Counted from the first letter of the stretch, positions 1 through 11,355 are shown. The stretch: 64,000 bases of DNA from Pseudomonadota bacterium (GCA_963205265.1 CAUJJI010000057.1:1-64000), one strand, 5' to 3'. Translations and numbers: made by a program. The notes: generated by a model from the letters alone, not told the origin.

Positions 1-306
1 GGGCTGAACGTTCCATCGACGAGGCCAGCGGTCCCGGGTCGAGCCCGGGACGACGAATGATGCCCCCCTACCGTCATGCTGAACTTGTTTCAGCACCTAT
101 CGCGCCCCAGGCCCCGAAGCTCTGACAAGAATCGCAACGGCACCGTTCCACGCCCATGCCGCACTCCGGCGCCTCGAGGAGAAATGGGCCCTGAAACAAG
201 TTCAGGGTGACGAACATGTTCAGGGTGACCACTATCGATGCGTCACCACCCAGCCGTCGGCGCCCCCGGGCCGAGCCCGGGACGACGGGCTATCCCACCT
301 AAAGCC
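1..306. repeat. Gene-free, repeat-rich stretch
   Basis: No credible gene is seen here. The stretch is made of short intergenic palindromes of two kinds. Type A (TCCCGGG, a 5-nt centre, CCCGGGA, then CGACG) lies at 31-54 and again, in the form CCCGGGCCGAGCCCGGG, at 265-287. Type B (TGCTGAA/TTTCAGCA and CCCTGAA/TTCAGGG arms around CTTGT or ACAAG) lies at 73-97 and 189-207, with an extra half copy up to 230. Both types recur elsewhere in this window (28298-28355, 52263-52290, 51083-51101), so they are dispersed elements and not local hairpins of one gene. Confidence 0.6.
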
Positions 307-3148
<2,842 letters not shown>

Positions 3149-3161
3149 CAGGAGACACCGC

Positions 3162-4436
3162 ATGCCGACATTCACCAATGCGCGCGTGTTCGACGGGCAT
3201 CGGCTGCTGCCCGGGCGGAAGACGGTGGTGGTGGAAGGCGACCGGATCGCCTCGGTCGGCGACGGGCCGGCGGCGGGCGAGGCGATCGACCTTGCCGGGA
3301 TGACGCTGCTTCCCGGCCTGATCACCTGCCATTTCCATACCGACTTCTACAAGTTCACGCTGGCCGACGGGCTGGCCGGCGAGCCGCTGGGCAAGGAGCT
3401 GCCGCCCGGCGTGCTGATGGCGATCGGCGTGCGCAATTGCGGGGTCCTGCTCGACAGCGGCTTCACCGGCTTCGTCGGCGCCGCCTGCGGGCACGACATC
3501 GACGCGCAGCTCAAGCTGGCGATCGCCGAAGGCATCGTCGAAGGCCCGCGCATCCGCGCCTGCAGCGTCCACATCGGCACGACCGGCGACGTCAACGACA
3601 GCCGCAAGTGGTGGCGCCGCTTCGACAGCCCGGGCACCGACGTCTTCGTCGACGGGCCCGAGGACATGCGCAGGATGGTCCGCGAATTCATCCGCCGCGG
3701 GGCCGAGACGATCAAGATCTTCACCAGTTCCGGCCACGGCGGGCTGCCCTGGCCGGTGCCGCGCAACATGGACCGCGACGAGATCGCCGCGGTGGTCCAG
3801 GCCGCGCACAACCGCGGCGCCATGGTCCGCGCCCATGTCGCGACGCGCGAGATGATCCGCGAATGCGTCGAACTGGGCGTCGACATCATCGATCACGGCG
3901 ACGAGATGGACGAAGAGATCGTCGCCATGATGGCCGAGCGCGGGACCTTCTGGGTGCCGAGCCTGGTCTATCCGAGCTGCATGGTCGCGCTCGGCTGGGC
4001 CGATGCGGCGCTGCCGGGGCAGATCGCCAACGTCAAGGCAATGCTGCCCCTGGCGCAGAAGGCGGGCGTGCGGATCCTCGTCGGCGACGACTATTCGGGC
4101 GTGTTCCGCGGCGTGCTCGAGGACGATCCGCTCGACCACAAGGTCGGCGACTACGGCCGCGAGTTCGGCTTCTACGGGGCACTGCCCGGGCTGACCGCGG
4201 AAGAGATCCTGTCGTGGGGCACGGCCAATGCCGGCGCCGCGCTGACCGGCGGGCGCGACAAGCTTGGCGTGATCGAGCCGGGGGCGCTTGCCGACCTCGT
4301 CGTCTTCGACGGCGACCCGCTTGCCGACCTCTCGCTGCTCGCCAGGCCGCAGGAGGCGCTGAGGATGGTCGTGCGCGACGGCAAGGTCGTGCGCGACCGC
4401 ACGACATATCGCCAGCACGCGCCGGCCGACGGTTGA
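3162..4436 (+). CDS. Metal-dependent amidohydrolase
   Basis: A 424-residue member of the amidohydrolase superfamily (imidazolonepropionase/prolidase-like branch), hydrolysing C-N or related bonds with one or two metal ions. The N-terminal beta-sandwich (1-50) leads into the HxH metal motif (CHFHTDF, H57 and H59). A candidate bridging lysine lies in ETIKIFTSSG, further ligand histidines in RAHVAT and IIDHGDE, and the catalytic aspartate in LVGDDYSG. The C-terminal strand set GVIEPGALADLVVFDGDPL is typical. AGGAG six bases before the ATG at 3162 fixes the start. It is the third gene of the run; the substrate is unknown. Confidence 0.9.
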   Translation: MPTFTNARVFDGHRLLPGRKTVVVEGDRIASVGDGPAAGEAIDLAGMTLLPGLITCHFHTDFYKFTLADGLAGEPLGKELPPGVLMAIGVRNCGVLLDSGFTGFVGAACGHDIDAQLKLAIAEGIVEGPRIRACSVHIGTTGDVNDSRKWWRRFDSPGTDVFVDGPEDMRRMVREFIRRGAETIKIFTSSGHGGLPWPVPRNMDRDEIAAVVQAAHNRGAMVRAHVATREMIRECVELGVDIIDHGDEMDEEIVAMMAERGTFWVPSLVYPSCMVALGWADAALPGQIANVKAMLPLAQKAGVRILVGDDYSGVFRGVLEDDPLDHKVGDYGREFGFYGALPGLTAEEILSWGTANAGAALTGGRDKLGVIEPGALADLVVFDGDPLADLSLLARPQEALRMVVRDGKVVRDRTTYRQHAPADG

Positions 4437-4506
4437 GCGGCGGCTGCGGGTCCTGTAGCACGGGGCTGCTTCGCCGCCGCAAAGCGGCACTTGGGGAGAT
4501 AACGGC

Positions 4507-5040
4507 ATGATCGAGCCGTACCGGCGCAACAGGGACTACATGCAGCTGTGCTGGGTGGTGCCCGACCTCGACGCCGCCATCGCGCACTGGGTGCGCACGA
4601 CCGGAGCCGGGCCGTTCTTCGTCTTCGGCGAAGTCCATTTCACCGAGAGCCACTATCGCGGCACGCCGATGGACGTGGCCCCGCACCGCGCCTCGATCGG
4701 CCAGCACGGCGACATGCAGATCGAGCTGATCCAGCCGCTCGGCGACGATCCCGGCATCTGGCGCGACCTGGTTCCCTTCGGCAAGGCGGGCTTCCACCAC
4801 GTCGGCCTCTACTGCACCGACTACGAGACCGAGCGCGCCGCGCTGCTCGATACCGGCGCCGAGATGGCGTTCGAGGGGCTGATGATGGGCGCGCGGACCT
4901 GCTATGTCGACACGGTCGGGTCGGTCGGCTTCATGACCGAGCTGATTACCGCCAATCCGGTCGCCGAGATGGTGTTCGGCCAGATCCGCCAGGCCGCCGA
5001 GGGATGGGACGGCAGCGATCCCGTCAGGAGCATGGGATAG
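4507..5040 (+). CDS. VOC superfamily (glyoxalase-like) protein
   Basis: A 177-residue vicinal-oxygen-chelate protein of the Glyoxalase_4 type. Two beta-alpha-beta-beta-beta units are visible, starting at about residues 10 (MQLCWVVPDLDAAIAHW) and 97 (GFHHVGLYCTDYETER). Candidate metal ligands are H98 or H99, E75 (IELIQ) and a late glutamate in FMTELI. Members act as isomerases, epimerases, lyases or dioxygenases, so the reaction cannot be told from this alone. The start follows GGGGAG. The stop is five bases before the next gene, which implies co-translation with the PhyH protein. Confidence 0.82.
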   Translation: MIEPYRRNRDYMQLCWVVPDLDAAIAHWVRTTGAGPFFVFGEVHFTESHYRGTPMDVAPHRASIGQHGDMQIELIQPLGDDPGIWRDLVPFGKAGFHHVGLYCTDYETERAALLDTGAEMAFEGLMMGARTCYVDTVGSVGFMTELITANPVAEMVFGQIRQAAEGWDGSDPVRSMG

Positions 5041-5045
5041 GAACG

Positions 5046-5858
5046 ATGGCCACTACCGCACAGGTCACGCCCTGCCGGGCGATCACTCCGGAGGAAGTTG
5101 CCCACTATCGGCAAAAGGGCTGGGTCCAGCTCAAGCGCTTCATCACGCCCGAGATGATCGCGACGCTGCTGACCAAGGCCAAGGAACTGATGGGCGAGGA
5201 CGGCGACAGCAATCCGCCTTACGGAATAGACCAGCCCTATTTCAATGCCTTCGCGGCAAGTGGTTACAACGATCCGAGAGTGAAGCCGCTGTTCGGCGGG
5301 ATCGGCGAGGCGGCGAAGGCGCTGATGGACCGCAAGGCCGATCCCGGTGTGCGGCTGTTCAACGACTTCTTCGCGCCCAAGCTGCCGGCGGCGAAGAAGA
5401 CGCGCAACATGGGCAACGGCCCGACCAGCTTCCACCAGGACTACATCACTTTCGCGGTCGACCGCAGCGGCGGCATGACCTTCTGGATTCCGCTCGAGCC
5501 CTATGGCCCCCAGGCCGGGACGATGTCGTTCATCGAAGGCTCGCACAAGCTGGGCGTGCTGGGCAATTACACCGCCTACGACGGCAAGGACATTCGCGAC
5601 GTCTGGCCGGAACTCAGAGAGCTGAACGAAACGCCTCAGGTGAATTACGAAGTCGGCGACATCACCGTGCACAATCACCTGACCGTGCACGGGGCGGGGG
5701 CGAACATGCTCGACCGCCCGCGCTGGGCCTATCTCGTCCTGCCGCAGCCGGCCGATGCGCGCTGGAACGGCGCTCCGCCCGAAGCCTTCGATCCGGCGGC
5801 CCATGCGATGACGCCCTACGGCAGGTTCCCCGACGACGCTTTCCCGATCATCGCCTGA
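5046..5858 (+). CDS. Phytanoyl-CoA dioxygenase (PhyH) family protein
   Basis: A 270-residue Fe(II)/2-oxoglutarate-dependent oxygenase of the PhyH family, expected to hydroxylate an unactivated carbon. The metal facial triad is visible as H130 and D132 (TSFHQDYITF) and the distal histidine in NHLTVHGAGAN; the arginine that binds 2-oxoglutarate is probably in LDRPRWAYLV. The ATG at 5046 is preceded by AGGAACG. It closes the tightly spaced part of the operon. PhyH relatives accept acyl-CoAs, ectoine, quinolones or secondary metabolites; here a hydrophobic catabolite is likely but unproven. Confidence 0.88.
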   Translation: MATTAQVTPCRAITPEEVAHYRQKGWVQLKRFITPEMIATLLTKAKELMGEDGDSNPPYGIDQPYFNAFAASGYNDPRVKPLFGGIGEAAKALMDRKADPGVRLFNDFFAPKLPAAKKTRNMGNGPTSFHQDYITFAVDRSGGMTFWIPLEPYGPQAGTMSFIEGSHKLGVLGNYTAYDGKDIRDVWPELRELNETPQVNYEVGDITVHNHLTVHGAGANMLDRPRWAYLVLPQPADARWNGAPPEAFDPAAHAMTPYGRFPDDAFPIIA

Positions 5859-5859
5859 C

Positions 5860-6543
5860 GTGCGGACGGCGAGGTTCCTGCGCGCCGCGGCGGCAGTGCT
5901 CCTGGCCTGGCAGGCGGGAGCCGGCCTTGCCCAGATGGGGCCGCCGCGCCCGGGGCCGCGCTGCCTGCCGGGCAACTACGACGGCGGCCAGACGGAAATG
6001 GCCGCCGGCCTGTCGCTCGCCGGCAACCACCGCTTCCGCTACGCCCTGTCCTACGGCGCGCTCGACGAGACGGCAGAGGGGCGCTGGGAAAGCAATGCCG
6101 ACAGCGTGCTGCTGACCAGCGACGCGACGACACCGCCGGCCTTCACTCTGGTGAGCCGGGCCGCGGGCACGCCCGGCCGGCTGCATCTCGATCTCGACCT
6201 GCCGCCCGGTATCTCGAGCCAGTATTTCAGCGCTCTCGTGCGCTTTGCCGACGGCCGCTCGACCGTCCGGCAGTTCCGCGACGACGGCCTGACGCTGGAG
6301 CTCGGCCCGCAGGACAGCCCGCTCTCGCTGACACTGCTGCTGCAGGTGGTCGAGATCGAGAGCCAGGTGTTCGAGCTCGGCGGCGAGGAGCGCGACTTGC
6401 GCGTCCGCTTCGATCCCAACGATCTCGGCAAGGTCGCCTTCGCCGCCACGCCGCTGCGGATCGACGGCGACGACCTGCTGCTCGAGCGCCACGGCCGCCT
6501 GATCCGCTACCGCCGCACCAGCGAATGCGGAGCGTCAGAGTAG
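5860..6543 (+). CDS. Secreted protein of unknown function
   Basis: Not recognised. A GTG at 5860, one base after the PhyH stop, opens a 227-residue protein. The first 24 residues form a plausible Sec signal (basic MRTARFLR, then AAAAVLLAWQ, cleavage near AGLA). The mature part is rich in beta-prone segments, has one CLPG motif and one late cysteine that could form a disulfide, and looks like a periplasmic beta-sandwich. It is the last gene of the plus-strand run. Its last 9 bases overlap the convergent FAD oxidoreductase. The real start could be a downstream codon, but none gives a better signal peptide. Confidence 0.7.
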   Translation: MRTARFLRAAAAVLLAWQAGAGLAQMGPPRPGPRCLPGNYDGGQTEMAAGLSLAGNHRFRYALSYGALDETAEGRWESNADSVLLTSDATTPPAFTLVSRAAGTPGRLHLDLDLPPGISSQYFSALVRFADGRSTVRQFRDDGLTLELGPQDSPLSLTLLLQVVEIESQVFELGGEERDLRVRFDPNDLGKVAFAATPLRIDGDDLLLERHGRLIRYRRTSECGASE

Positions 6544-7626
6544 CGCGACGACATGGTCGGCAATCGCCAGCGAGGTGGTCAGCCCGGGCGATTCGATGCC
6601 GAACAGATTGACTAGGCCGTCGAGGCCGTGGGTTTCCGGGCCGTCGATGCGGAAGTCGGCCTGGCCGCCGTCGGGTCCCAGCAGCTTCGGGCGGATGCCG
6701 GCATGGCCGGGGTGGAGCCGCTCTTCGTCGATGCCGGGCCACAGCCGGCGCGCCGCGGCCAGGAAGGCGGGCTTGCGCGCCGGATCGACCGTGTGGTCGG
6801 CGGCATCGACCCATTCGACGTCGGGGCCGAAGCGGGCCTGGCCGGCCAGGTCCAGCGTCAGGTGAACGCCCAGGCCGCCCGGCACCGGCAGCGGGTAGAT
6901 GAGCCGGCCGAACGGGACTTTGCCGGCATAGGCGAAGTAGCTGCCTTTCGCGAGATGGAGCGGCGGCACATGCGTCGGGTCGAGCGCGTCCGTCCGGCGG
7001 GCGAGGCCCTGCGCGCCCAGCCCGGCGGCGTTGACCACCAGCGGCGTGTGGAGCCGCGCCTCCCCGGCATGGACGCACCAGCGCATGCCCCGGCGCTCGA
7101 TCCGCTCGGCCGCGGCATGGCGCGCCAGCATCGCGCCATGGTCCTCGGCCTCGCCCAGCAGCGCGCGCATCAGCCCATGCGAATCGACGATCCCGCTCGA
7201 CGGGGTGAGCAGTGCCGCCGCGCAGCCGAGCGCCGGCTCGATCGCGGCGACGGCGCGCCGGTCGAGCCATTGCAGTCCGTCGTCGGCCTCGGCGCCGCCG
7301 ATATGCCGGGCGAGGGCTTCGAGGCGGGGCAGCTCGGCGTCGGTGCCGGCGCAGGTCAGCTTGCCGATGCGGCGATGGGCGACCTGCCGGCTCTCGCAGA
7401 AGGCATAAAGCTGCCGCTTGCCGGCGATGCACAGCCGCTCCTTCAGCGATCCGCGCGGATAGTGGATGCCGGCGTGGATCACCTCGCTGCTGCGCGAGGA
7501 AATGCCCGTCCCCCAGGCGTGCTCGCGCTCGAGCACGATGACCGACCGGCCGGCCAGCGCCAGCGCCCGCGCAACGGCGAGGCCGATTACCCCGGCGCCG
7601 ATCACGACTGCATCGGTCTGGTCCAT
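6535..7626 (-). CDS. NAD(P)/FAD-dependent oxidoreductase (LhgO/DAO-like)
   Basis: A 363-residue flavoprotein of the D-amino-acid oxidase/L-2-hydroxyglutarate oxidase fold. The Rossmann FAD motif VVIGAGVIGLAVA occupies 7-19, followed by E34 for ribose binding and SSRSSEVIHAGIHY (about 43-57), a signature shared with LhgO. A C-terminal GIESPGLTTSLAIAD closes the FAD site. It is the last gene of the minus-strand run ferredoxin - P450 - P450 - FAD oxidoreductase and starts 50 bp after the second P450 stop. It is not a putidaredoxin-reductase homologue by motif, so it probably oxidises a hydroxy-acid or amine intermediate and does not reduce the ferredoxin. Confidence 0.85.
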   Translation of the reverse strand: MDQTDAVVIGAGVIGLAVARALALAGRSVIVLEREHAWGTGISSRSSEVIHAGIHYPRGSLKERLCIAGKRQLYAFCESRQVAHRRIGKLTCAGTDAELPRLEALARHIGGAEADDGLQWLDRRAVAAIEPALGCAAALLTPSSGIVDSHGLMRALLGEAEDHGAMLARHAAAERIERRGMRWCVHAGEARLHTPLVVNAAGLGAQGLARRTDALDPTHVPPLHLAKGSYFAYAGKVPFGRLIYPLPVPGGLGVHLTLDLAGQARFGPDVEWVDAADHTVDPARKPAFLAAARRLWPGIDEERLHPGHAGIRPKLLGPDGGQADFRIDGPETHGLDGLVNLFGIESPGLTTSLAIADHVVALL

Positions 7627-7676
7627 GCCCGTTGCCTAGCGGGAATGTGGCGGCCGGCGCGCCGCCTGGCTCCCGC

Positions 7677-8894
7677 TCACCAGACCAGCGGCACGGAATC
7701 CGGCCCGATCACCCCGCTCGGTCGATAGGTGATCTCGGTCCCGGGCTTCAGCGAAAACTCGGGAATGCGCCGCAGCCATTCCTGCAGGGCGATCTTGATC
7801 TCCAGCCGCGCGAGGTGCCCGCCCATGCAGGCATGGACGCCGCCGGTGAACGACAGGATCGGCGTGCGCGGGCGGTCGAAGCGGACTTCGCGGGGATCGG
7901 GGAAGACGTCGGGATCGTAGTTCGCCGCCGGCAGGATGCACATGAAGCGGTCGCCCGCCTTCATCTGCACGCCGCGCATCTCGATGTCGCGAGTCAGGGT
8001 GCGGCCCGAAAAGGTCACGCCGAAGACGCGGAGCAGTTCCTCGAGCTGGTTGTCGATGTTGCCGGGGTCGGCGATCATCTCGCGGCGCCGCTCGGGGTGG
8101 CGGGCCAGCCAGACCCACATGTTGTTCATCGCCGCATAGACGGTGTCGATCCCGGCGATGAACAAAAAGAAGACGAAGCCGTAGACGTCGCGCTCGGCCA
8201 GCGGCTTGCCGTCGACCTCGCCGTGGACGATGCGGCTGATCGCGCCGCCGTCGGGGCGGACGCGCTTCTCGTCGATCACCGAGGTCAGGTAGTTCTCGAT
8301 CTCGGCCATGATCTGCACGGCGCGGCTGCGGTCGACGAACTGGATCAGCGAGACCACCCATTCGACGAAAGTGTCGCGCATCTCCAGCGGCAGGCCCATG
8401 AAACTGAGGAACACCGAAACCGGCAACGGCCGGGCGAAGTCGGTGGTGAACTCGCATTCGCCCTTGGCGACGAACTCGTCGATCAGCTGGTTGGCGAGGC
8501 CGCGGATGTCGTCCGCCAGGCCGAGCACGGCCGCGGGCGACAGCATCGGATCCAGGATGTTGCGGTACTTGCGGTGCTCGGGCGGGTCGAACTCGACCGG
8601 GATCAGCTTGAAGTAGTTGTCCGGATCGCGCGGGAATGGGGCAGCGTCCTTGATCGTGAAGTCGGCGCTGCGCAGCGCCTTGAAGGCATCGGCGTGCTTG
8701 ATCGCCACCCAGGCGCCACCCATCATCGGGTTGGCGTCGTAGACCAGCGGCGGGTATTTCTCGTGCAGCGCCGGATAGTATTCGTAAGGGTCCTGCAGGA
8801 ATTGAAGGCCGGTGATGTGGCCCAGGTCGAAGACCAGTTCCGGGGGCACGTGATCGGGTATCACGACGCCTGTCTGCTGCGCCTGAGCGGCCAT
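7677..8894 (-). CDS. Cytochrome P450, P450cam (CYP101)-like, second of the pair
   Basis: A 405-residue class I bacterial P450. The I-helix motif FIAGIDTV, the K-helix ExxR (EELLR) and the heme loop FTGGVHACMGG with the proximal cysteine C356 are all intact. The N-terminal PDHVPPELVFD and C-terminal VPLVW closely resemble P450cam, so a CYP101-related regio-selective hydroxylase of a compact hydrophobic (terpenoid or cyclic ketone) substrate is the best guess. The ATG at 8894 follows GAGGGAG. It lies downstream of a paralogue and a putidaredoxin-like ferredoxin; no ferredoxin reductase is in the cluster. Confidence 0.93.
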   Translation of the reverse strand: MAAQAQQTGVVIPDHVPPELVFDLGHITGLQFLQDPYEYYPALHEKYPPLVYDANPMMGGAWVAIKHADAFKALRSADFTIKDAAPFPRDPDNYFKLIPVEFDPPEHRKYRNILDPMLSPAAVLGLADDIRGLANQLIDEFVAKGECEFTTDFARPLPVSVFLSFMGLPLEMRDTFVEWVVSLIQFVDRSRAVQIMAEIENYLTSVIDEKRVRPDGGAISRIVHGEVDGKPLAERDVYGFVFFLFIAGIDTVYAAMNNMWVWLARHPERRREMIADPGNIDNQLEELLRVFGVTFSGRTLTRDIEMRGVQMKAGDRFMCILPAANYDPDVFPDPREVRFDRPRTPILSFTGGVHACMGGHLARLEIKIALQEWLRRIPEFSLKPGTEITYRPSGVIGPDSVPLVW

Positions 8895-8934
8895 GGTTTC
8901 TCCCTCTTCGCCTATGTTCTCGCATTCGCCGGCA

Positions 8935-8958
8935 GGGGGAGCAAGACCCTGCTCCCCC
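8935..8958 (-). other. Hairpin between the two P450 genes
   Basis: A perfect 9-bp stem (GGGGGAGCA / TGCTCCCCC) with a 6-nt loop lies in the 74-bp gap between the two P450 genes. There is no T-run after it on the minus strand, so it is more likely an mRNA processing or stability element, or a partial terminator that lowers expression of the distal P450, than a full terminator. Confidence 0.45.
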
Positions 8959-8968
8959 GCGCGGCAGC

Positions 8969-10216
8969 CTACCACACCAGCGGCAGGAACTCCGGCCCGA
9001 CCACGCCGCCGGGGCGATACTCGATATGGGTGCCCGGCCTGACCGAGAACCGGGGAATGCGCTTCAGCCATTCCTGCAGCGCGATCTTGAGCTCCAGCCG
9101 GGCAAGGTGGCCGCCCATGCAGGAATGGACCCCGACGGTGAAAGCGAGGATCGTCTTGCGCGGCCGGTCGAAATCGACCTCCTTGGGGTTCGGGAAGACC
9201 GACGGGTCGAAATTGCAGGCGGGCAGGACGCAGGTGATGCGGTCGCCCTTCTTCATCTGGACGCCGCGCATCTCGTAATCCTGGGCCAGCACGCGGCCCG
9301 AGAAGGTCACCGACCAGCGCCGCAGCAATTCCTCGACCACGGCGTCGATATCGTCGGGCCGGTCGATGATCTCCTGCACGCGGTCGGGGTTCTGCGCCAG
9401 CCAGAGCCAGATGTTGTTGAGCGTGGCGAAGACCGTGTCGAGCCCGCCGATGAACAGGAAGACGACGAAGCCGAACACTTCCTTGTCCGACAGCGGCACG
9501 CCGTCGGGCGCGGCATTGGCGATCAGGCTGACGACGCCGCCGTCGGGCTTGGCCTTCTTCTCGGCGATCGCGCTCTTGATGTAGTCGGTGATGTTCTTGA
9601 AAGCCCGGCCCATCGTCGCGCGGTCTTTGGCGTGGAGCAGGTCGACCGCCCAGGACACGAAAGTGTCGCGCATGTCCTGCGGCAGGCCCATGATGTCGAG
9701 GAACACCGAGACCGGCAGCGGCCGGCCGAAGTCGGTGGTGAACTCGCACTCGCCCTTGTCGGCGATCTCGTCGATCAGGTCGCGGGCGCGCTGGCGGATC
9801 AGCCCCTCGAGCTGCTTGACCCCGGCCGGACAGAACAGCGGGTCGACGATGTTGCGATACTTGCGGTGGTGCGGCGGATCGATCTCGATCGGGATGAAGT
9901 AGAAATAGTCGTCGGGATCGCGGGGGAAGGGCGTCGCCCCTTCGTTCGAGAAGATTTCCGGATGGCGCAGGGCGAACAGCGCGTCCTCGTGCCGGATGAG
10001 CTGCCAGGCGTTGATATATTCGCCGACGTCGTAGAAGATCGGCGGATACTTCTCGTGCATCGCCGCCATGAAATCGTGCGGATTGGCGAGGAACTCCGCC
10101 CCCGTGGTCAGGCCGGACTGGCGGACCAGCTCCTTGGGCACGTGCGGCGGGATCTGGTCGAGGCCGACCTGGCGGGGCAAGTTGGGCGGTACCGGATGGG
10201 CTGCATCGATGGCCAT
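8969..10216 (-). CDS. Cytochrome P450, P450cam (CYP101)-like, first of the pair
   Basis: A 415-residue class I P450. The I-helix FIGGLDTVFA keeps the acid-alcohol pair, although the usual alanine is glycine as in P450cam (GGLDT). The ExxR is EELLR, and the heme loop FTVGVHSCMGG carries C366. The N-terminal IPPHVPKELV and the C-terminal LPLVW again match the P450cam type. It is the first P450 after the ferredoxin gene (25 bp downstream) and a clear paralogue of the next one (same length after the heme cysteine, 49 residues). The pair may act in succession or on different substrates. Confidence 0.93.
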   Translation of the reverse strand: MAIDAAHPVPPNLPRQVGLDQIPPHVPKELVRQSGLTTGAEFLANPHDFMAAMHEKYPPIFYDVGEYINAWQLIRHEDALFALRHPEIFSNEGATPFPRDPDDYFYFIPIEIDPPHHRKYRNIVDPLFCPAGVKQLEGLIRQRARDLIDEIADKGECEFTTDFGRPLPVSVFLDIMGLPQDMRDTFVSWAVDLLHAKDRATMGRAFKNITDYIKSAIAEKKAKPDGGVVSLIANAAPDGVPLSDKEVFGFVVFLFIGGLDTVFATLNNIWLWLAQNPDRVQEIIDRPDDIDAVVEELLRRWSVTFSGRVLAQDYEMRGVQMKKGDRITCVLPACNFDPSVFPNPKEVDFDRPRKTILAFTVGVHSCMGGHLARLELKIALQEWLKRIPRFSVRPGTHIEYRPGGVVGPEFLPLVW

Positions 10217-10241
10217 GTCTCGTTTCCCGTTGCTTGAGCGA

Positions 10242-10568
10242 TCAGTACTGCGCCTCGGGCATGTGCACGACCAGGCCGTCGAGCTGGTCGGACATGACGA
10301 TCTGGCAGGACAGGCGGCTGCTGGGCTTCACTTCGCAGGCGGCTGCCTGCAGCAGCTCGGCCTCGGCCTCGCTGGCGGGGCCGCCGACCCTGGCGGTCCA
10401 GTCCGCGTCGACATAGACGTGGCAAGTGGCGCAGGACGGCGCGCCGCCGCATTCGCCGGCGATCCCGTCGATGCCGTTGTAGAGCGCGCCGCGCATGACA
10501 TTCTCGCCGACCGGAACGTCGACCGTGCGGCTGCCGCCGCTGTGCTCGATGTAGGTGACCTGGGGCAT
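10242..10568 (-). CDS. Putidaredoxin-type [2Fe-2S] ferredoxin
   Basis: A 108-residue adrenodoxin/putidaredoxin-type ferredoxin that should deliver electrons to the adjacent P450s. The cluster ligands are C40, C46 and C49 (ECGGAPSCATCH) and C88 (RLSCQIVM). The C-terminus is MPEAQY: an aromatic residue (tyrosine) ends the chain where putidaredoxin has its functionally important terminal tryptophan. GAGGAAAG precedes the ATG. It is the first gene of the minus-strand operon and is read from the promoter that carries the TetR-type palindrome. The matching reductase is not in this window. Confidence 0.95.
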   Translation of the reverse strand: MPQVTYIEHSGGSRTVDVPVGENVMRGALYNGIDGIAGECGGAPSCATCHVYVDADWTARVGGPASEAEAELLQAAACEVKPSSRLSCQIVMSDQLDGLVVHMPEAQY

Positions 10569-10589
10569 CTTTCCTCTCGCTCCACACGG

Positions 10590-10616
10590 ATATTTGAGAA
10601 CACTGTTCTCAAATAT
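10590..10616. promoter_or_regulatory. Perfect palindromic operator, probable TetR site
   Basis: A perfect inverted repeat with 13-bp arms (ATATTTGAGAACA and its complement) around a single C lies between the ferredoxin gene and the divergent TetR gene. It overlaps the end of the ferredoxin -10 element and covers the expected transcription start, which is the classic position for repression. TetR-family dimers commonly bind such AT-flanked palindromes next to their own gene; that this TetR binds it is inference from position. Confidence 0.8.
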
Positions 10617-10642
10617 CTAGGCCAGACTGCCGCCGCTGTCAA
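10614..10642 (-). promoter_or_regulatory. Sigma70-type promoter of the ferredoxin-P450 operon
   Basis: On the minus strand a perfect TTGACA (plus-strand positions 10637-10642) is followed after 17 bp by TAGATA (10614-10619). The -10 match is moderate; GATATT two bases on is an alternative. The palindromic operator begins inside this -10 and extends over the start site. Confidence 0.6.
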
Positions 10643-10698
10643 TTATGGTAGCTGCCTGCTCGCTGGACGGCCGGGCGGGGAATCGGTAACCGAACGGC

Positions 10699-11355
10699 AT
10701 GTTTGCGCAGGACCAGGCCGCCCGCACTCCGGAAAAGCCCCATGCGGCAGAGGAAGGATGCGCCCGCTCGCGGCTGCTGATCGATGCCGCTTCGGAGCTG
10801 CTCGAGCAGGGCGGCATCGAAGGGCTGACCGTGCGCGCCGTGCTGAAGCGCACCGGCCTTGCCCGACGCGCCTTCTACGAGCGCTTCGTCGGCAAGGACG
10901 ATCTCGTCGTCGCAGTATTCGAGGAAACCCTGCGGGAAGCGGCGCGCCGCTATCGCGAGGAAGCGCAGCAGCTGGCGACGCCGCTCGACAAGCTGCGCAT
11001 GGTCGTCGTCGGGCTGGTGCGTGGTGCGTTCGACAACGAGCACGGCATCGGGCAGCAGCGCGTCTTCGCCATGGTCCACGAGCACCTGCGCCTGGCGCAG
11101 AGCCGGCCCGGCGAGCTCCAGGCGGCGCTGCGCCCGCTGCTGGAATTCATTGCCGAACAGGTCACGGAAGGGATCAGCTCGGGGCAGCTGCGCGAGTGCG
11201 ATCCTGAACTACAAGCCACGCTGATCTACAATCTTGTCGCCACGACGCTGCACAGCGAACTGATGATGAAGCAGCCCGCAGGCTATTCGCGTGAGCGCAG
11301 CGACCAGCTGGTCGGCGAGATCTGGGAGTTTTGCCGCCGCGCGATCATTGCCTGA
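10699..11355 (+). CDS. TetR/AcrR family transcriptional regulator
   Basis: A 218-residue one-domain-plus-sensor repressor. The N-terminal helix-turn-helix lies at about residues 25-70, with the typical TetR recognition region (IEGLTVRAVLKRTGLARRAFYERF in two segments) and a following KDDLVVAVFEE helix. The remaining all-helical part would bind the ligand. It is transcribed away from the ferredoxin-P450 operon, and the perfect palindrome at 10590-10616 lies in between. The likely role is a substrate-responsive repressor of the P450 operon and perhaps of the SDR and dehydrogenase genes that follow 36 bp downstream on the same strand. Confidence 0.9.
   Translation: MFAQDQAARTPEKPHAAEEGCARSRLLIDAASELLEQGGIEGLTVRAVLKRTGLARRAFYERFVGKDDLVVAVFEETLREAARRYREEAQQLATPLDKLRMVVVGLVRGAFDNEHGIGQQRVFAMVHEHLRLAQSRPGELQAALRPLLEFIAEQVTEGISSGQLRECDPELQATLIYNLVATTLHSELMMKQPAGYSRERSDQLVGEIWEFCRRAIIA

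Noticed and set aside
10598..10610. GAAC...GTTC inside the palindrome as a LexA (SOS) box.
   Set aside because: Spacing is 3 bp, unlike alphaproteobacterial (GTTCN7GTTC) or Gram-positive boxes, and the symmetry extends much further; a TetR gene is next to it.
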